DNA of 64,000 bases from positions 2,790,001 to 2,854,000 of the forward strand of contig NZ_JACGWV010000001.1 of assembly GCF_014137995.1 (NCBI RefSeq). The letters are read 5' to 3'. Below are positions 34,362 to 42,119 of this stretch, one piece after another. The stretch comes from Promicromonospora sukumoe (lineage in GTDB: Bacteria > Actinomycetota > Actinomycetes > Actinomycetales > Cellulomonadaceae). The position numbers were made by a program, and so were the translations under genes. How positions within the stretch are numbered: position 1 is the stretch's first letter; each line of letters opens with the position of its first letter. A model generated the notes under the pieces. The model saw only the letters and a list, made by a program, of their open reading frames with translations, did no database searches and had not been told where the DNA came from.

Positions 34362-35081
34362 ATGCTCTCCATCGCACGCAGCGAGCTGATCCAGATCTTC
34401 CGCAACCGTGCCGTGCTGATCACCAGCCTGATCATGCCCGTGGCCGCCAGCATCTTCTTCATCCGGTTCCGGGAGACGTTCGAGCAGATCGGCAGCCTCG
34501 GCTACATCGGGGCCGTCATCGTCTTCACCATCGCGGCGTTCAGCCTCTACGCCACGACCGTGACCACCCTGGCCGCCCGCCGCCAGGACCTCTTCCTCAA
34601 GCGCCTGCGCTCCACGGCCGCCGCCGACGCGTCCATCCTGACGGGCCTGGTGCTGCCGATCAGCGTCATCTCGGCGGCCCAGGTGGGCCTGATCCTCGCC
34701 GTGTTCGCCGGGCTGAGCGGCGGCCCCGCCGACATCCCGCTGCTGATGCTGGGCGTCGTCGCGACGTTCGTCATGATGCTCGCCCTGGGGCTGGCGACCG
34801 CCGGGATCACCAACTCCCCGGAGCACGCCCAGGTCACCTCGCTGCCCCTGAGCCTCGGGGTCGTCGCCGTGACGAGCTGGGTCGGGATCACCGGCACCAC
34901 GGAGCTCACGCTGCTCAAGCGGCTGCTGCCCGGCGGCGCGGCCACGGAGCTGATCGTGAACGCCTGGAACGGCGGCGTGCCGCTGGCCGACTCGCTGTTC
35001 CTCCTCGCCCCGACCCTCGGCTGGGTCGTCGTCGCGGTCACGCTCGCCCTGCGGATGTTCCGCTGGGAGCCGCGGCGCTGA
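34362..35081 (+). CDS. ABC-2 type exporter permease
   Basis: 239 aa, six predicted helices; begins MLSIARSELIQIFRNRAVLI as ABC-2 permeases do and has ARRQDLFLKRLRSTAAADAS after helix 2. It lies 54 bases after the ATPase gene and forms the exporter with it. The hairpin at 35172-35195 lies between it and the convergent DrrB-like gene. Confidence 0.9.
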   Translation: MLSIARSELIQIFRNRAVLITSLIMPVAASIFFIRFRETFEQIGSLGYIGAVIVFTIAAFSLYATTVTTLAARRQDLFLKRLRSTAAADASILTGLVLPISVISAAQVGLILAVFAGLSGGPADIPLLMLGVVATFVMMLALGLATAGITNSPEHAQVTSLPLSLGVVAVTSWVGITGTTELTLLKRLLPGGAATELIVNAWNGGVPLADSLFLLAPTLGWVVVAVTLALRMFRWEPRR

Positions 35082-35171
35082 GGCCCTGCCTCCGGGCGGT
35101 CGCCCGCGCACGACGGCGCCGCGCCGTCCGCTCCCTGGGGTGGGGCGGGCGGCGCGGCGCTCTGTCTTCTC

Positions 35172-35195
35172 CTGCCGACGGCGTGTCGCCGGCAG
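35172..35195. terminator. GC-rich hairpin between convergent exporter operons
   Basis: CTGCCG...CGGCAG with an inner GGCG-TGT-CGCC, lying between the stops at 35081 (+) and 35199 (-). No T-tract; it could serve transcripts from both sides. Confidence 0.45.
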
Positions 35196-35198
35196 CGG

Positions 35199-35963
35199 TC
35201 AGCTCACCTTGCGGCGGTACCGGGCGATCGCCAGGGCGTAGGCGAGCACGAGGATGCCGACCAGCCAGCCGAGCGCGACCCAGATGTCGTTGCCGACGGG
35301 CTGCTGGGCGAACAGGGCCCGGATGGTGTCGACGATCGACGTCACCGGCTGGTTCTCCGCGAACCAGGCGACCGGGCCCGGCATCGTCTCGGTGGGCACG
35401 AAGGCCGAGCTGATGAACGGCAGGAAGATCAGCGGGTAGCTGAAGGCGCTCGCGCCGTCGACCGTCTTGGCCGAGAGCCCGGCGATCACGGCGAGCCAGG
35501 TCAGGGCGAGGGTGAACAGGGCCAGGATGCCGGCCACGGCGAGCCAGTCGAGCAGCGAGGCGCCGGTGCGGAAGCCCATCAGCAGCGCGACGCCGATGAC
35601 GACCGCCACCGAGATCAGGTTCGCCACGACGGACGTGAGCACGTGCGCCCACAGCACGCTGGAGCGCGCGATCGGCATGGACTGGAAGCGCTCGAAGATG
35701 CCGCCCTGCATGTCCAGGAACAGCCGGTAGGCCGTGTAGGCGATGCCGGACGCGATGGTGATGAGCAGGATGCCGGGCAGCATGTAGTTGACGTACGACT
35801 CGCCGCTGCCGGTGTTGATGGCGCCGCCCAGCACGTAGACGAACAGCAGCATCAGGGCGATCGGCGTGACGGCCGTGGTGATGATCGTGTCGGGGCTGCG
35901 CAGGATGTGGCGCAGGGAGCGCCCGGTGAGCACACCGGTGTCGCCCAGGACGTGGGAGGTCAT
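35199..35963 (-). CDS. DrrB-like ABC-2 permease
   Basis: 254 aa, six predicted helices, ABC-2 membrane family of the daunorubicin-resistance type (FQSMPIARSSVLWAHVLTSV; LSAKTVDGASAFSYPLIFLP; EGxx-less end YRRKVS). AAGGAA precedes the ATG at 35963, which overlaps the ATPase stop by 4 bases. Partner of the ATPase encoded just upstream; probable substrate a hydrophobic compound or lipid. Confidence 0.93.
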   Translation of the reverse strand: MTSHVLGDTGVLTGRSLRHILRSPDTIITTAVTPIALMLLFVYVLGGAINTGSGESYVNYMLPGILLITIASGIAYTAYRLFLDMQGGIFERFQSMPIARSSVLWAHVLTSVVANLISVAVVIGVALLMGFRTGASLLDWLAVAGILALFTLALTWLAVIAGLSAKTVDGASAFSYPLIFLPFISSAFVPTETMPGPVAWFAENQPVTSIVDTIRALFAQQPVGNDIWVALGWLVGILVLAYALAIARYRRKVS

Positions 35964-36790
35964 CGGGATTCCTTTCCTGCGGCGGCGCCGCTGGTCGTGC
36001 CGGGGGTCTCGTTCGTGGGGGTGCCGTTCTCGCCGACGAGGGTGAGGAAGACGTCCTCGAGGGAGGGCTGCTTCTCCACGTACTCGACCTTCGCGGGCGG
36101 CAGGAGCGCCTTGAGCTCGGCCAGCGTGCCGTTCTGGATGATCGTGCCCTGGTGCAGGATCGCGATCCGGTCGGCGAGCTGCTCGGCCTCGTCGAGGTAC
36201 TGCGTGGTCAGGAGCACGGTGGTGCCGCCCTGTGCGAGCTGCTTGACGGTCTGCCACACCTCGATCCGGGCCTGGGGGTCCAGGCCGGTGGTGGGCTCGT
36301 CGAGGAAGATGATCGGCGGGTCGCCGATCAGGCTCATCGCGATGTCGAGCCGGCGGCGCATGCCGCCGGAGTACGTGCCTGCGCGGCGTCCGCCGGCGTC
36401 GGTCAGCGAGAAGCGGGCCAGCAGGTCGTCGGCGACGGCGCCCGGGTCGGGCAGGTGCCGCAGCCTCGCCACGAGCACGAGGTTCTCCCGGCCGGTGAGG
36501 ATCTCGTCGACCGCGGCGAACTGCCCGGTCAGGCTGATGGACTCGCGCACGTCGCCGGGGTTTACGGCGACGTCGTGGCCGTGCACGGTGGCGGTGCCGG
36601 CGTCGGCCCGGAGCAGCGTCGACAGGATGCGCACGAGCGTGGTCTTGCCCGCGCCGTTGGAGCCGAGCAGGGCGAAGATGCTGCCCGCGGCGACGTCGAG
36701 GTCGACGCCACGCAGCACGTGCAGCTCCTTGAACGACTTCTCGATGCCGCGCACCTGGATGGCGGGGGCGAGCGCCTGGTCGGTGGTCAT
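35960..36790 (-). CDS. DrrA-like ABC exporter ATPase
   Basis: 276 aa. Walker A GSNGAGKTTL near 42, Q-loop LTGQFAAVDEILTGRENL (typical of DrrA), signature YSGGMRRRLDIAMSLIG, Walker B IIFLDEPTTGLDPQ and H-loop TTQYLDEAEQLADRI, where Gln replaces the usual His, as in DrrA. The protein ends in a flexible Thr/Gly/Ala tail. It follows the DUF4097 gene after 33 bases and overlaps the permease. Confidence 0.95.
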   Translation of the reverse strand: MTTDQALAPAIQVRGIEKSFKELHVLRGVDLDVAAGSIFALLGSNGAGKTTLVRILSTLLRADAGTATVHGHDVAVNPGDVRESISLTGQFAAVDEILTGRENLVLVARLRHLPDPGAVADDLLARFSLTDAGGRRAGTYSGGMRRRLDIAMSLIGDPPIIFLDEPTTGLDPQARIEVWQTVKQLAQGGTTVLLTTQYLDEAEQLADRIAILHQGTIIQNGTLAELKALLPPAKVEYVEKQPSLEDVFLTLVGENGTPTNETPGTTSGAAAGKESR

Positions 36791-36823
36791 GTCCGGTTCT
36801 CCTTCTCTGGGGTCGGGTAGGCG

Positions 36824-37663
36824 TCAGGGACGGCGGACGACGACGTCGCCATAGCCGGTGCTGGCGTGGATCTCGGCGGTCGACTCGTTCTCGACCGGGC
36901 CCTCGGTGGGGGTCAGGTGGTTGCGGACGCTGCCGTGCTCGGACGAGACGTCGAGGTACGCGGCGACGCCCTCGGGCACACCGATCTCGATGCCGCCGTA
37001 AGAGTTGGTGAGCGTGGCGCTGCCGGACTCCAGGTTGTTGACCCGGATGCCCGCGTGGGCGGACTTGGCGGTGAGCGTGCCGTGCAGCCGGCTCACGGTG
37101 ATGTCGGCGTGCGCGCCGTGCACCTGGAGGGTGCCGGTCACGGAGCCGACCGTGGTGGCGCCGTTGCTGGCGCGGATCGTCATGTCGCCCGCGACCTCGT
37201 CGACGCGCACGGAGCCGGCGCTCACCTTGATCTCGCCGGGGCCCGTGGTCCGGCGCACGGAGACCGCGCCGGCGGAGACCTTGAGGTTGACGCGGTCGAC
37301 GTCGTCCAGGGTCACGTTGCCGGACGACAGCGTCATGTCGACGGACGCGAGGGCGCCCTCGGCGTACAGCGAGCCGGTCTTGCCGCGCAGCTCGGACCCG
37401 GCGGGCAGCTCGACCGTGATGTCGGCGGTGCCGGCCGCGAACGGCAGCACGTACTGCTTCCACGAGTTCGGGTAGGTGATCGTGACGGCGTCGCCGTCAC
37501 GCTCGACGCGGATCTCCTCGGCGGCGCGCACGCTGCCGGACTTCTTGTCGGTGGGCAGCACGGTGACGACGACGTCGTCCCGCTCGCCCGCGACGACGTG
37601 CAGGTTGCCGAACGGCACGTCGACGACGACGGGAACGGGGTGGGGGGCGGGGAAAGTGGGCAT
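36824..37663 (-). CDS. DUF4097 family beta-strand repeat protein
   Basis: 279 aa without signal peptide or membrane helix. From about residue 70 the sequence is a regular series of short beta strands with Gly/Ser/Asn turns (LRGKTGSLYAEGALASVDMT; IKVSAGSVRVDEVAGDMTIR), as expected for the DUF4097 beta-helix-like adhesin fold. Function unknown. It heads the operon with the DrrAB-like exporter, and its promoter carries GTGGTGTCA repeats matching those before the RHH regulator gene. Confidence 0.9.
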   Translation of the reverse strand: MPTFPAPHPVPVVVDVPFGNLHVVAGERDDVVVTVLPTDKKSGSVRAAEEIRVERDGDAVTITYPNSWKQYVLPFAAGTADITVELPAGSELRGKTGSLYAEGALASVDMTLSSGNVTLDDVDRVNLKVSAGAVSVRRTTGPGEIKVSAGSVRVDEVAGDMTIRASNGATTVGSVTGTLQVHGAHADITVSRLHGTLTAKSAHAGIRVNNLESGSATLTNSYGGIEIGVPEGVAAYLDVSSEHGSVRNHLTPTEGPVENESTAEIHASTGYGDVVVRRP

Positions 37664-37706
37664 GGCAAGGCTCCAAGGATGAGGTCGGGCGCTGCTGGTG
37701 CAGTCT

Positions 37707-37748
37707 GTGGTGTCGGTGTGGTGTCACGTGTCCGGGCGAGTGGTGCCG
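37707..37748. promoter_or_regulatory. Candidate RHH operator array before the DUF4097 operon
   Basis: GTGGTGTC starts at 37707, GTGGTGTCA at 37718 and GTGGTGCC at 37740, so the copies are 11 and 22 bp apart, on one face of the helix. The same motif in reverse (TGRCACCAS) recurs before the RHH gene. Confidence 0.6.
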
Positions 37749-37770
37749 CGGCGCGAGGTCGCGCGAGCGG

Positions 37771-38301
37771 TCAGCGCACCCAGCCCGTCACGCGGCTGTT
37801 GACGCGCTGGTCGGGGCCGGGCGGTGCGGCCGGGCGGCCGGCGGGCCGCTCGATCGCGGCGGCGACCGCCCGCACCAGCCAGGTGTTGACCGAGACGCCG
37901 TCGCGGGCGGCGGCCGTCTCGGCCTGCGTCTTGAGGTGGTCCGGCAGGCGGAGCGTGGTACGGGTGGTGGCGTTCGCCTCACCGTCCACGGGGCCCGACG
38001 CCGGTGCGGTGGCCTGCGCGGACGCCGCGGCGGCCGGTTCCGCCGCCGGGGCGGGAGCGGCGGGGACGGTGACGACGAACTCCGGGGAGCCGCCGCGCAG
38101 CCGCACGTCGACCGAGCCCGGGGCGAGCTCGGCGGAGATCTCCCCCGCCGCGTCGGACAGGGCGTTGAGCAGGACGAGGCGCGCGGCGGCGTCGAGCGGG
38201 GCGGTCAGCCGGCTCGCGAGCTCGCGGGCGTCGTCACCGCCGGCGGCTGCGGCCGTGGCGAGCTGGCGCTGCAGCTCCTCGGCGTATCGGTTCAGGTCCA
38301 T
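37771..38301 (-). CDS. HicB-like ribbon-helix-helix regulator
   Basis: 176 aa. An N-terminal helical/beta region (1-85), a Pro/Ala-rich linker (86-118), and a C-terminal RHH domain (TTLRLPDHLKTQAETAAARD, GVSVNTWLVRAVAAAI, about 122-160). Such proteins are usually labelled HicB-family antitoxins, but no HicA toxin gene is adjacent and the size is unlike a TA antitoxin, so it is better seen as a transcription factor. ATG 38301. TGGCACCAS repeats flank its start and recur upstream of the DUF4097 operon, which suggests control of both. Confidence 0.82.
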   Translation of the reverse strand: MDLNRYAEELQRQLATAAAAGGDDARELASRLTAPLDAAARLVLLNALSDAAGEISAELAPGSVDVRLRGGSPEFVVTVPAAPAPAAEPAAAASAQATAPASGPVDGEANATTRTTLRLPDHLKTQAETAAARDGVSVNTWLVRAVAAAIERPAGRPAAPPGPDQRVNSRVTGWVR

Positions 38302-38364
38302 GGCACCAGCATGGCACCACTGTGGTGTCACCGCAAGTGGTTTGGCGCCACCAGATGACACCAG
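38301..38364. promoter_or_regulatory. Candidate RHH operator array before its own gene
   Basis: TGGCACCAG (38301), TGGCACCAC (38312, 11 bp on), the reverse copy TGTGGTGTCA (38321-38330) and TGACACCAG (38356). The second and third form the palindrome CACCAC-T-GTGGTG (38315-38327). The first site overlaps the start codon. Confidence 0.6.
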
Positions 38365-38407
38365 TTTGACGCCGCGGTGTCTCCGCAGGTCCCGGCGGTG
38401 CCCCGGC

Positions 38408-39511
38408 TCAGCGCGCCAGCCGCTCCACGACCGCGCCGTAGAGCCACGGCAGCCGCGCGGCGGCGGGCACGATGGCGCCCCGCGCCGGGCTCGACGCCCA
38501 CGCGACCAGGCCCGTGGTGAGCGCGCGGTAGTCGCGCGTCGCGGTGCGCCACGCCCGCTCGTACGCGGCGGCGTCGCCCAGGTGCCGGACGGCGGCGTCG
38601 GCCTGGGCCAGGCCCACGCGCACCCCCTCCCCCGTGAGGGCGTCGACGTAGCCCGACGCGTCGCCCACGAGCCGCACCCGGCCGGCCGTGCGGCGCAGCG
38701 ACCGGCACCGCAGCGGGCCCGCGCCGAGCAGCGGCCCGGCCTCCGCGTCGCCCAGCCGGGCGGCGAGCTCCGGGAACTGCGTGCGCAGCAGGGTGTCGAA
38801 CCCCGCCCCGGACACCGTGCGGGGCGCGAGCAGCGCCACCCCGACGACGTCGGCGGCCACCGGCGTCACGTAGGCCTCGGCGTGCGGCGACCAGTGCACC
38901 TCGACGAGGTCGGTCCACGGCGCGACCAGGAAGTGCCGGCGCAGGCCGAACCGGCTGCGCGACGGCCGGTCGCCGCCCCGTCCGGGGCGCACGTCGAGCC
39001 CCGCCAGCCGGCGGACCGTGGAGTGCAGGCCGTCGCACCCGAGCACCCAGCGGGCCCGCAGCGTCTCGGGGTGCCGGGCGGCGTCCCGGCTCCCGGGCAC
39101 CAGCTCGACGTCGACCCCTTCGGCGTCCTGCCGCAGGGCCGTGACCCGGCCGTGGGCGAGGTCGGCGCCGACGTCGGCCGCGCGCGCCCGCAGGGCCGCG
39201 TGCAGCGCGGTGCGCCGCACGCCGCGGCCGGGCCCGGCCACGAACCTGTGGTCGGCGTGCCGCCCGGGCGCCCGGTAGCTGATCCCCGTGAGCGGCTGAC
39301 CCGGTGGGTCGGCGCCGAGGTCCCGCACGGCCCGCAGCGCACCCGGGAGCAGGCCCTCGCCGCAGGCCTTGTCGAGGGTGCCCGCCCGCCGGTCGAGGAC
39401 CAGCACGTCGAGCCCGGCGGCCCGCGCGCGGGTCGCCGCCGCCAGGCCCACCGGTCCGGCGCCCACGACCAGGACGTCCGTGTCCGTGGCGCGCCCGCCC
39501 ATCCGGCTCAC
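38408..39511 (-). CDS. FAD-dependent oxidoreductase (geranylgeranyl-reductase/hydroxylase-like)
   Basis: 367 aa. N-terminal FAD motif VLVVGAGPVGLAAATRARAA (about 12-32) with DRRAGTLDKACGEGLLPGAL, then the second FAD motif VRLVGDASGYVDALTGEGV near 280-300. This pattern occurs in flavoprotein hydroxylases and in geranylgeranyl reductase-like enzymes. Start GTG 39511 overlaps the methyltransferase stop (GTGA); ATG 39502 is possible. Third gene of the type III PKS operon; by analogy with SrsC of the Streptomyces griseus srs operon it may hydroxylate an alkylresorcinol to a quinol. Confidence 0.88.
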   Translation of the reverse strand: MSRMGGRATDTDVLVVGAGPVGLAAATRARAAGLDVLVLDRRAGTLDKACGEGLLPGALRAVRDLGADPPGQPLTGISYRAPGRHADHRFVAGPGRGVRRTALHAALRARAADVGADLAHGRVTALRQDAEGVDVELVPGSRDAARHPETLRARWVLGCDGLHSTVRRLAGLDVRPGRGGDRPSRSRFGLRRHFLVAPWTDLVEVHWSPHAEAYVTPVAADVVGVALLAPRTVSGAGFDTLLRTQFPELAARLGDAEAGPLLGAGPLRCRSLRRTAGRVRLVGDASGYVDALTGEGVRVGLAQADAAVRHLGDAAAYERAWRTATRDYRALTTGLVAWASSPARGAIVPAAARLPWLYGAVVERLAR

Positions 39512-40035
39512 CGGGTCCCGGGCACGGCCTGACGGAGCGCACGCTCCTCGGCCGGGATGCGGAACCGCGCCAGAAGGACCGCGTTCAGCACGGTGAACAC
39601 GAGCGCCGTCACCCAGCAGGAGTGCACCAGCGGGAGCGCGATCCCCTCGACCACCACCGCCACGTAGTTGGGGTGGCGGAACCACCGGTAGGGGCCGCCG
39701 GAGACCAGCGGCAGCCCCGGCACCACGATGATGCGGGTGTTCCACCGGTGGCCCAGGGTGGTCACGCACCACCAGCGCAGGGCCTGGCTCGCGAGCACGA
39801 GCGCGAGCATGGGCCAGCCGAGCCAGGGCAGGAACGGGCGGTCGGCGAGCACCGCCTCGGCGACGCACGCCACCAGCAGCCCGGTGTGCAGGGCCACCAT
39901 CGCCGGGAAGTGCCCCCGGCCGGACTCGACGCCGCCGCGCTCGAACGACCACCGGGCGTTCCGCGCGGAGACCACCAGCTCGGCGAGGCGCTCGACCCCG
40001 GTGGCGGCCACGAGGGCGATGTAGAACCCGAGCAC
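39508..40035 (-). CDS. ICMT-like membrane methyltransferase
   Basis: 175 aa, four or five predicted helices. The C-terminal half has HRWNTRIIVVPGLPLVSGGP and YRWFRHPNYVAVVVEG, the SAM-binding signature of isoprenylcysteine carboxyl methyltransferase-like enzymes. GTG 40035 is chosen since GGAAGGAAG precedes it and it lies one base after the PKS stop. In srs-type clusters the homologous SrsB O-methylates alkylresorcinols, so a phenolic-lipid methyltransferase role fits here (inference). Confidence 0.9.
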   Translation of the reverse strand: MLGFYIALVAATGVERLAELVVSARNARWSFERGGVESGRGHFPAMVALHTGLLVACVAEAVLADRPFLPWLGWPMLALVLASQALRWWCVTTLGHRWNTRIIVVPGLPLVSGGPYRWFRHPNYVAVVVEGIALPLVHSCWVTALVFTVLNAVLLARFRIPAEERALRQAVPGTR

Positions 40036-40036
40036 G

Positions 40037-41134
40037 TCAGCTTCCTTCCAGCCGCAACAGCACCAGCTCGCACGAGACACCCGGGCCGAACGCCATGAGC
40101 ACGGCCGGCGCACCGGCCGGGGCGCCGGAGCCGTCGAGGGTCCGGGCCAGCACGTCGAGCACGGACACCGACGACAGGTTGCCCGCGCCCGCGAGGCTCG
40201 CCCGGCTCTCGCGGACGTCGTCCTCGGCCAGGCCGAGGGCGTCCCGCACGGCGTCGATCACGCGCGGCCCGCCCGCGTGCACCACCCAGGCCGGCACGTC
40301 GGCCGGCGTCAGGCCGTGCTCGGCGAGCAGTCCCTTCACGTCCGCGAGCAGGTGCGCGCCCAGCAGGTCCGGCAGGTCGGCGGAGAGCACGATCGCGAAC
40401 CCCGTGTCGCGCACCTCCCAGCCCAGCGCGTCGGTGGTGCCGGGGTACAGCGCCGAGCGGGTGTCGACCACCCGGGCGGTGCGCCGCGCGCGCCCGGGGC
40501 CGGCGGCGTCCGCCCGCGCCAGCGGGTGGTCGGCGCCCGCGACGACCACGGCCGCCGCGCCGTCCCCGAACAGCCCCGACGCCACCATGTTGGCCGCGGA
40601 GTCGTCGCCGTGCTGCAGGGTCAGGGAGCACAGCTCGACCGCGACCAGCAGCGACACGTCGCCCGGGTGGCCCAGCAGGTGGTCGTGCACGCGCCCCAGC
40701 CCGCCGGCGCCGCCCGCGCAGCCCAGGCCGAACGACGGCGTGCGGCGCACGTCCCCGCGCAGGCCGAGCCGCTCGGACAGCAGCACGTCCAGCGACGGCG
40801 CCGCCACGCCCGTCACCGACGTCGCGAACACGTGGTCCACCTCGCCCGGCTCGACCCCGGCCGCGGCCAGCGCCCGCCGGCACGCCTCCTCGGCCAGCAG
40901 CGTGCCCTCCCGCACGAAGACGGCGTTGGTGGCGCCCATCGACTGCAGGCCCGCGTACTCCTCCAGCGGGAGCACCAGGTGCCGCTCGTCCACCCCGGCG
41001 CTCCGGTGCAGCCGCCGCAGCACCGCGGCCCGGGCCGGGTCGCGTGCGACCAGCGGCGCCACGGCCGCGGTGATCGTCTCCTGGGCGTACGAGTGGCGAG
41101 GCAGGACCGCCTCGACCGACAGGACACGCGACAT
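40037..41134 (-). CDS. Type III polyketide synthase
   Basis: 365 aa, the usual chalcone-synthase-fold size. Catalytic triad visible: Cys139 in SFGLGCAGGAGGL, His286 in WVVHAGGPRVID and Asn319 in GAGNLSSVSVLDVL. It condenses malonyl-CoA onto a starter acyl group in the cytosol to give alkylresorcinols or alkylpyrones. First gene of a coupled operon with methyltransferase and FAD enzyme, and divergent from a UbiA prenyltransferase 67 bases away. Starter unit and product cannot be read from sequence. Confidence 0.95.
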   Translation of the reverse strand: MSRVLSVEAVLPRHSYAQETITAAVAPLVARDPARAAVLRRLHRSAGVDERHLVLPLEEYAGLQSMGATNAVFVREGTLLAEEACRRALAAAGVEPGEVDHVFATSVTGVAAPSLDVLLSERLGLRGDVRRTPSFGLGCAGGAGGLGRVHDHLLGHPGDVSLLVAVELCSLTLQHGDDSAANMVASGLFGDGAAAVVVAGADHPLARADAAGPGRARRTARVVDTRSALYPGTTDALGWEVRDTGFAIVLSADLPDLLGAHLLADVKGLLAEHGLTPADVPAWVVHAGGPRVIDAVRDALGLAEDDVRESRASLAGAGNLSSVSVLDVLARTLDGSGAPAGAPAVLMAFGPGVSCELVLLRLEGS

Positions 41135-41188
41135 GTCAGCATCGTGACCCACGAAACGCCCACCCGCGCGGGGAGGACCCACCAGGAC

Positions 41189-41194
41189 TAGCGT
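41189..41194 (+). promoter_or_regulatory. Candidate -10 box, leaderless ubiA-like transcript
   Basis: TAGCGT ends 7 bases before the ATG at 41202 with no Shine-Dalgarno sequence between. Confidence 0.4.
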
Positions 41195-41201
41195 GCCGCC
41201 C

Positions 41202-42065
41202 ATGACGACCGGCCCCGACGCACGCCGCCTGGCCCGCGGGCTCGTGCTCGCGAGCCACGCCGCCCCGGCCCTCGTCGTGACCGCCCTGGCCTGCGCGCTC
41301 TCCGCGGCGCTCGGCTCCGGCGCGGCCGTCGTCACGCTGGTCACGGTGGCCGTCGGCACCGGCCAGCTCTCCGTCGGCTGGTCCAACGACTGGATCGACG
41401 CGCCCCGCGACCTGGCCGTGCACCGTGCCGACAAACCCGTGGTGGCGGGCCTCGTCACCCCGCGGGTGCTGCGCGGCGCGGCGTTCGGGGCGCTGGCCGT
41501 CTGCGTCGTCGCCTCGCTGGCCGTCGGCGTCGTCGCGGGGGCCGCCCACCTCGTCGCGGTGGCCGGGGCGTGGGCGTACAACGCGCGGCTCAAGTCGACC
41601 GCCTGGTCCTGGCTGCCCTACGCGCTGTCGTTCGGGCTGCTCGCGGTCTTCGTCGTGCTCGCGGCACCCGGCCCGCGCGTCCCGGCCGTCTGGGCGGTCG
41701 CGGCGGCCGCGCTGCTCGGCACGGGCGCGCACGTCGCCAACACGCTGCCCGACCTGGAGGACGACGCCGCCACCGGCGTCCGGGGCCTGCCCCACCGGCT
41801 CGGCCGCCGGGCGTCCGGCGTGCTGGCGCCCGCGCTCCTGACGGTCGCGGTCGCCGTCGTCGTCGCCGGACCCGCCGGTCCCCCGACGCCCGCGGCCTGG
41901 GTCGGCGGCGCCGTCGCGGTGGTCCTGGCTGTCGCGGCCGGCGTCGTGTCCGTGGCCCGGCCGCGGAGCAGGGCGCCGTTCGGCCTGAGCATGGGCGTCG
42001 CGGTGGTGTGCGTGGTGCTGCTGGGCCTGTCCGCCGGAGACTTCGCCGTCGTTCCGGGGGCGTGA
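41202..42065 (+). CDS. UbiA family prenyltransferase
   Basis: 287 aa, about eight or nine helices. The first Asp-rich motif is SNDWIDAPRDLAVHRADKPV (about 68-87; N-D-x-x-D) and the second NTLPDLEDDAATGVRGLPH (about 183-201). UbiA enzymes attach an isoprenyl chain to an aromatic acceptor in the membrane using Mg2+. Divergent from the type III PKS gene, so the PKS product may be the acceptor. The strong hairpin 42069-42100 ends the transcript. Confidence 0.92.
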   Translation: MTTGPDARRLARGLVLASHAAPALVVTALACALSAALGSGAAVVTLVTVAVGTGQLSVGWSNDWIDAPRDLAVHRADKPVVAGLVTPRVLRGAAFGALAVCVVASLAVGVVAGAAHLVAVAGAWAYNARLKSTAWSWLPYALSFGLLAVFVVLAAPGPRVPAVWAVAAAALLGTGAHVANTLPDLEDDAATGVRGLPHRLGRRASGVLAPALLTVAVAVVVAGPAGPPTPAAWVGGAVAVVLAVAAGVVSVARPRSRAPFGLSMGVAVVCVVLLGLSAGDFAVVPGA

Positions 42066-42068
42066 GAA

Positions 42069-42100
42069 GCCCGGGCGCCGAGACCGCTCGGCGCCCGGGC
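42069..42100. terminator. 14-bp perfect hairpin between convergent genes
   Basis: GCCCGGGCGCCGAG, loop ACCG, CTCGGCGCCCGGGC, lying between the stops of the prenyltransferase (42065, +) and the LLM oxidoreductase (42120, -). A likely bidirectional terminator without a U-tract. Confidence 0.75.
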
Positions 42101-42119
42101 CGCCCGTGCAGCCCGATCC

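Noticed and set aside
37771..38301. HicAB toxin-antitoxin module
   Set aside because: No small HicA-like frame is adjacent on either side, and the protein is 176 aa with a long linker before the RHH domain.
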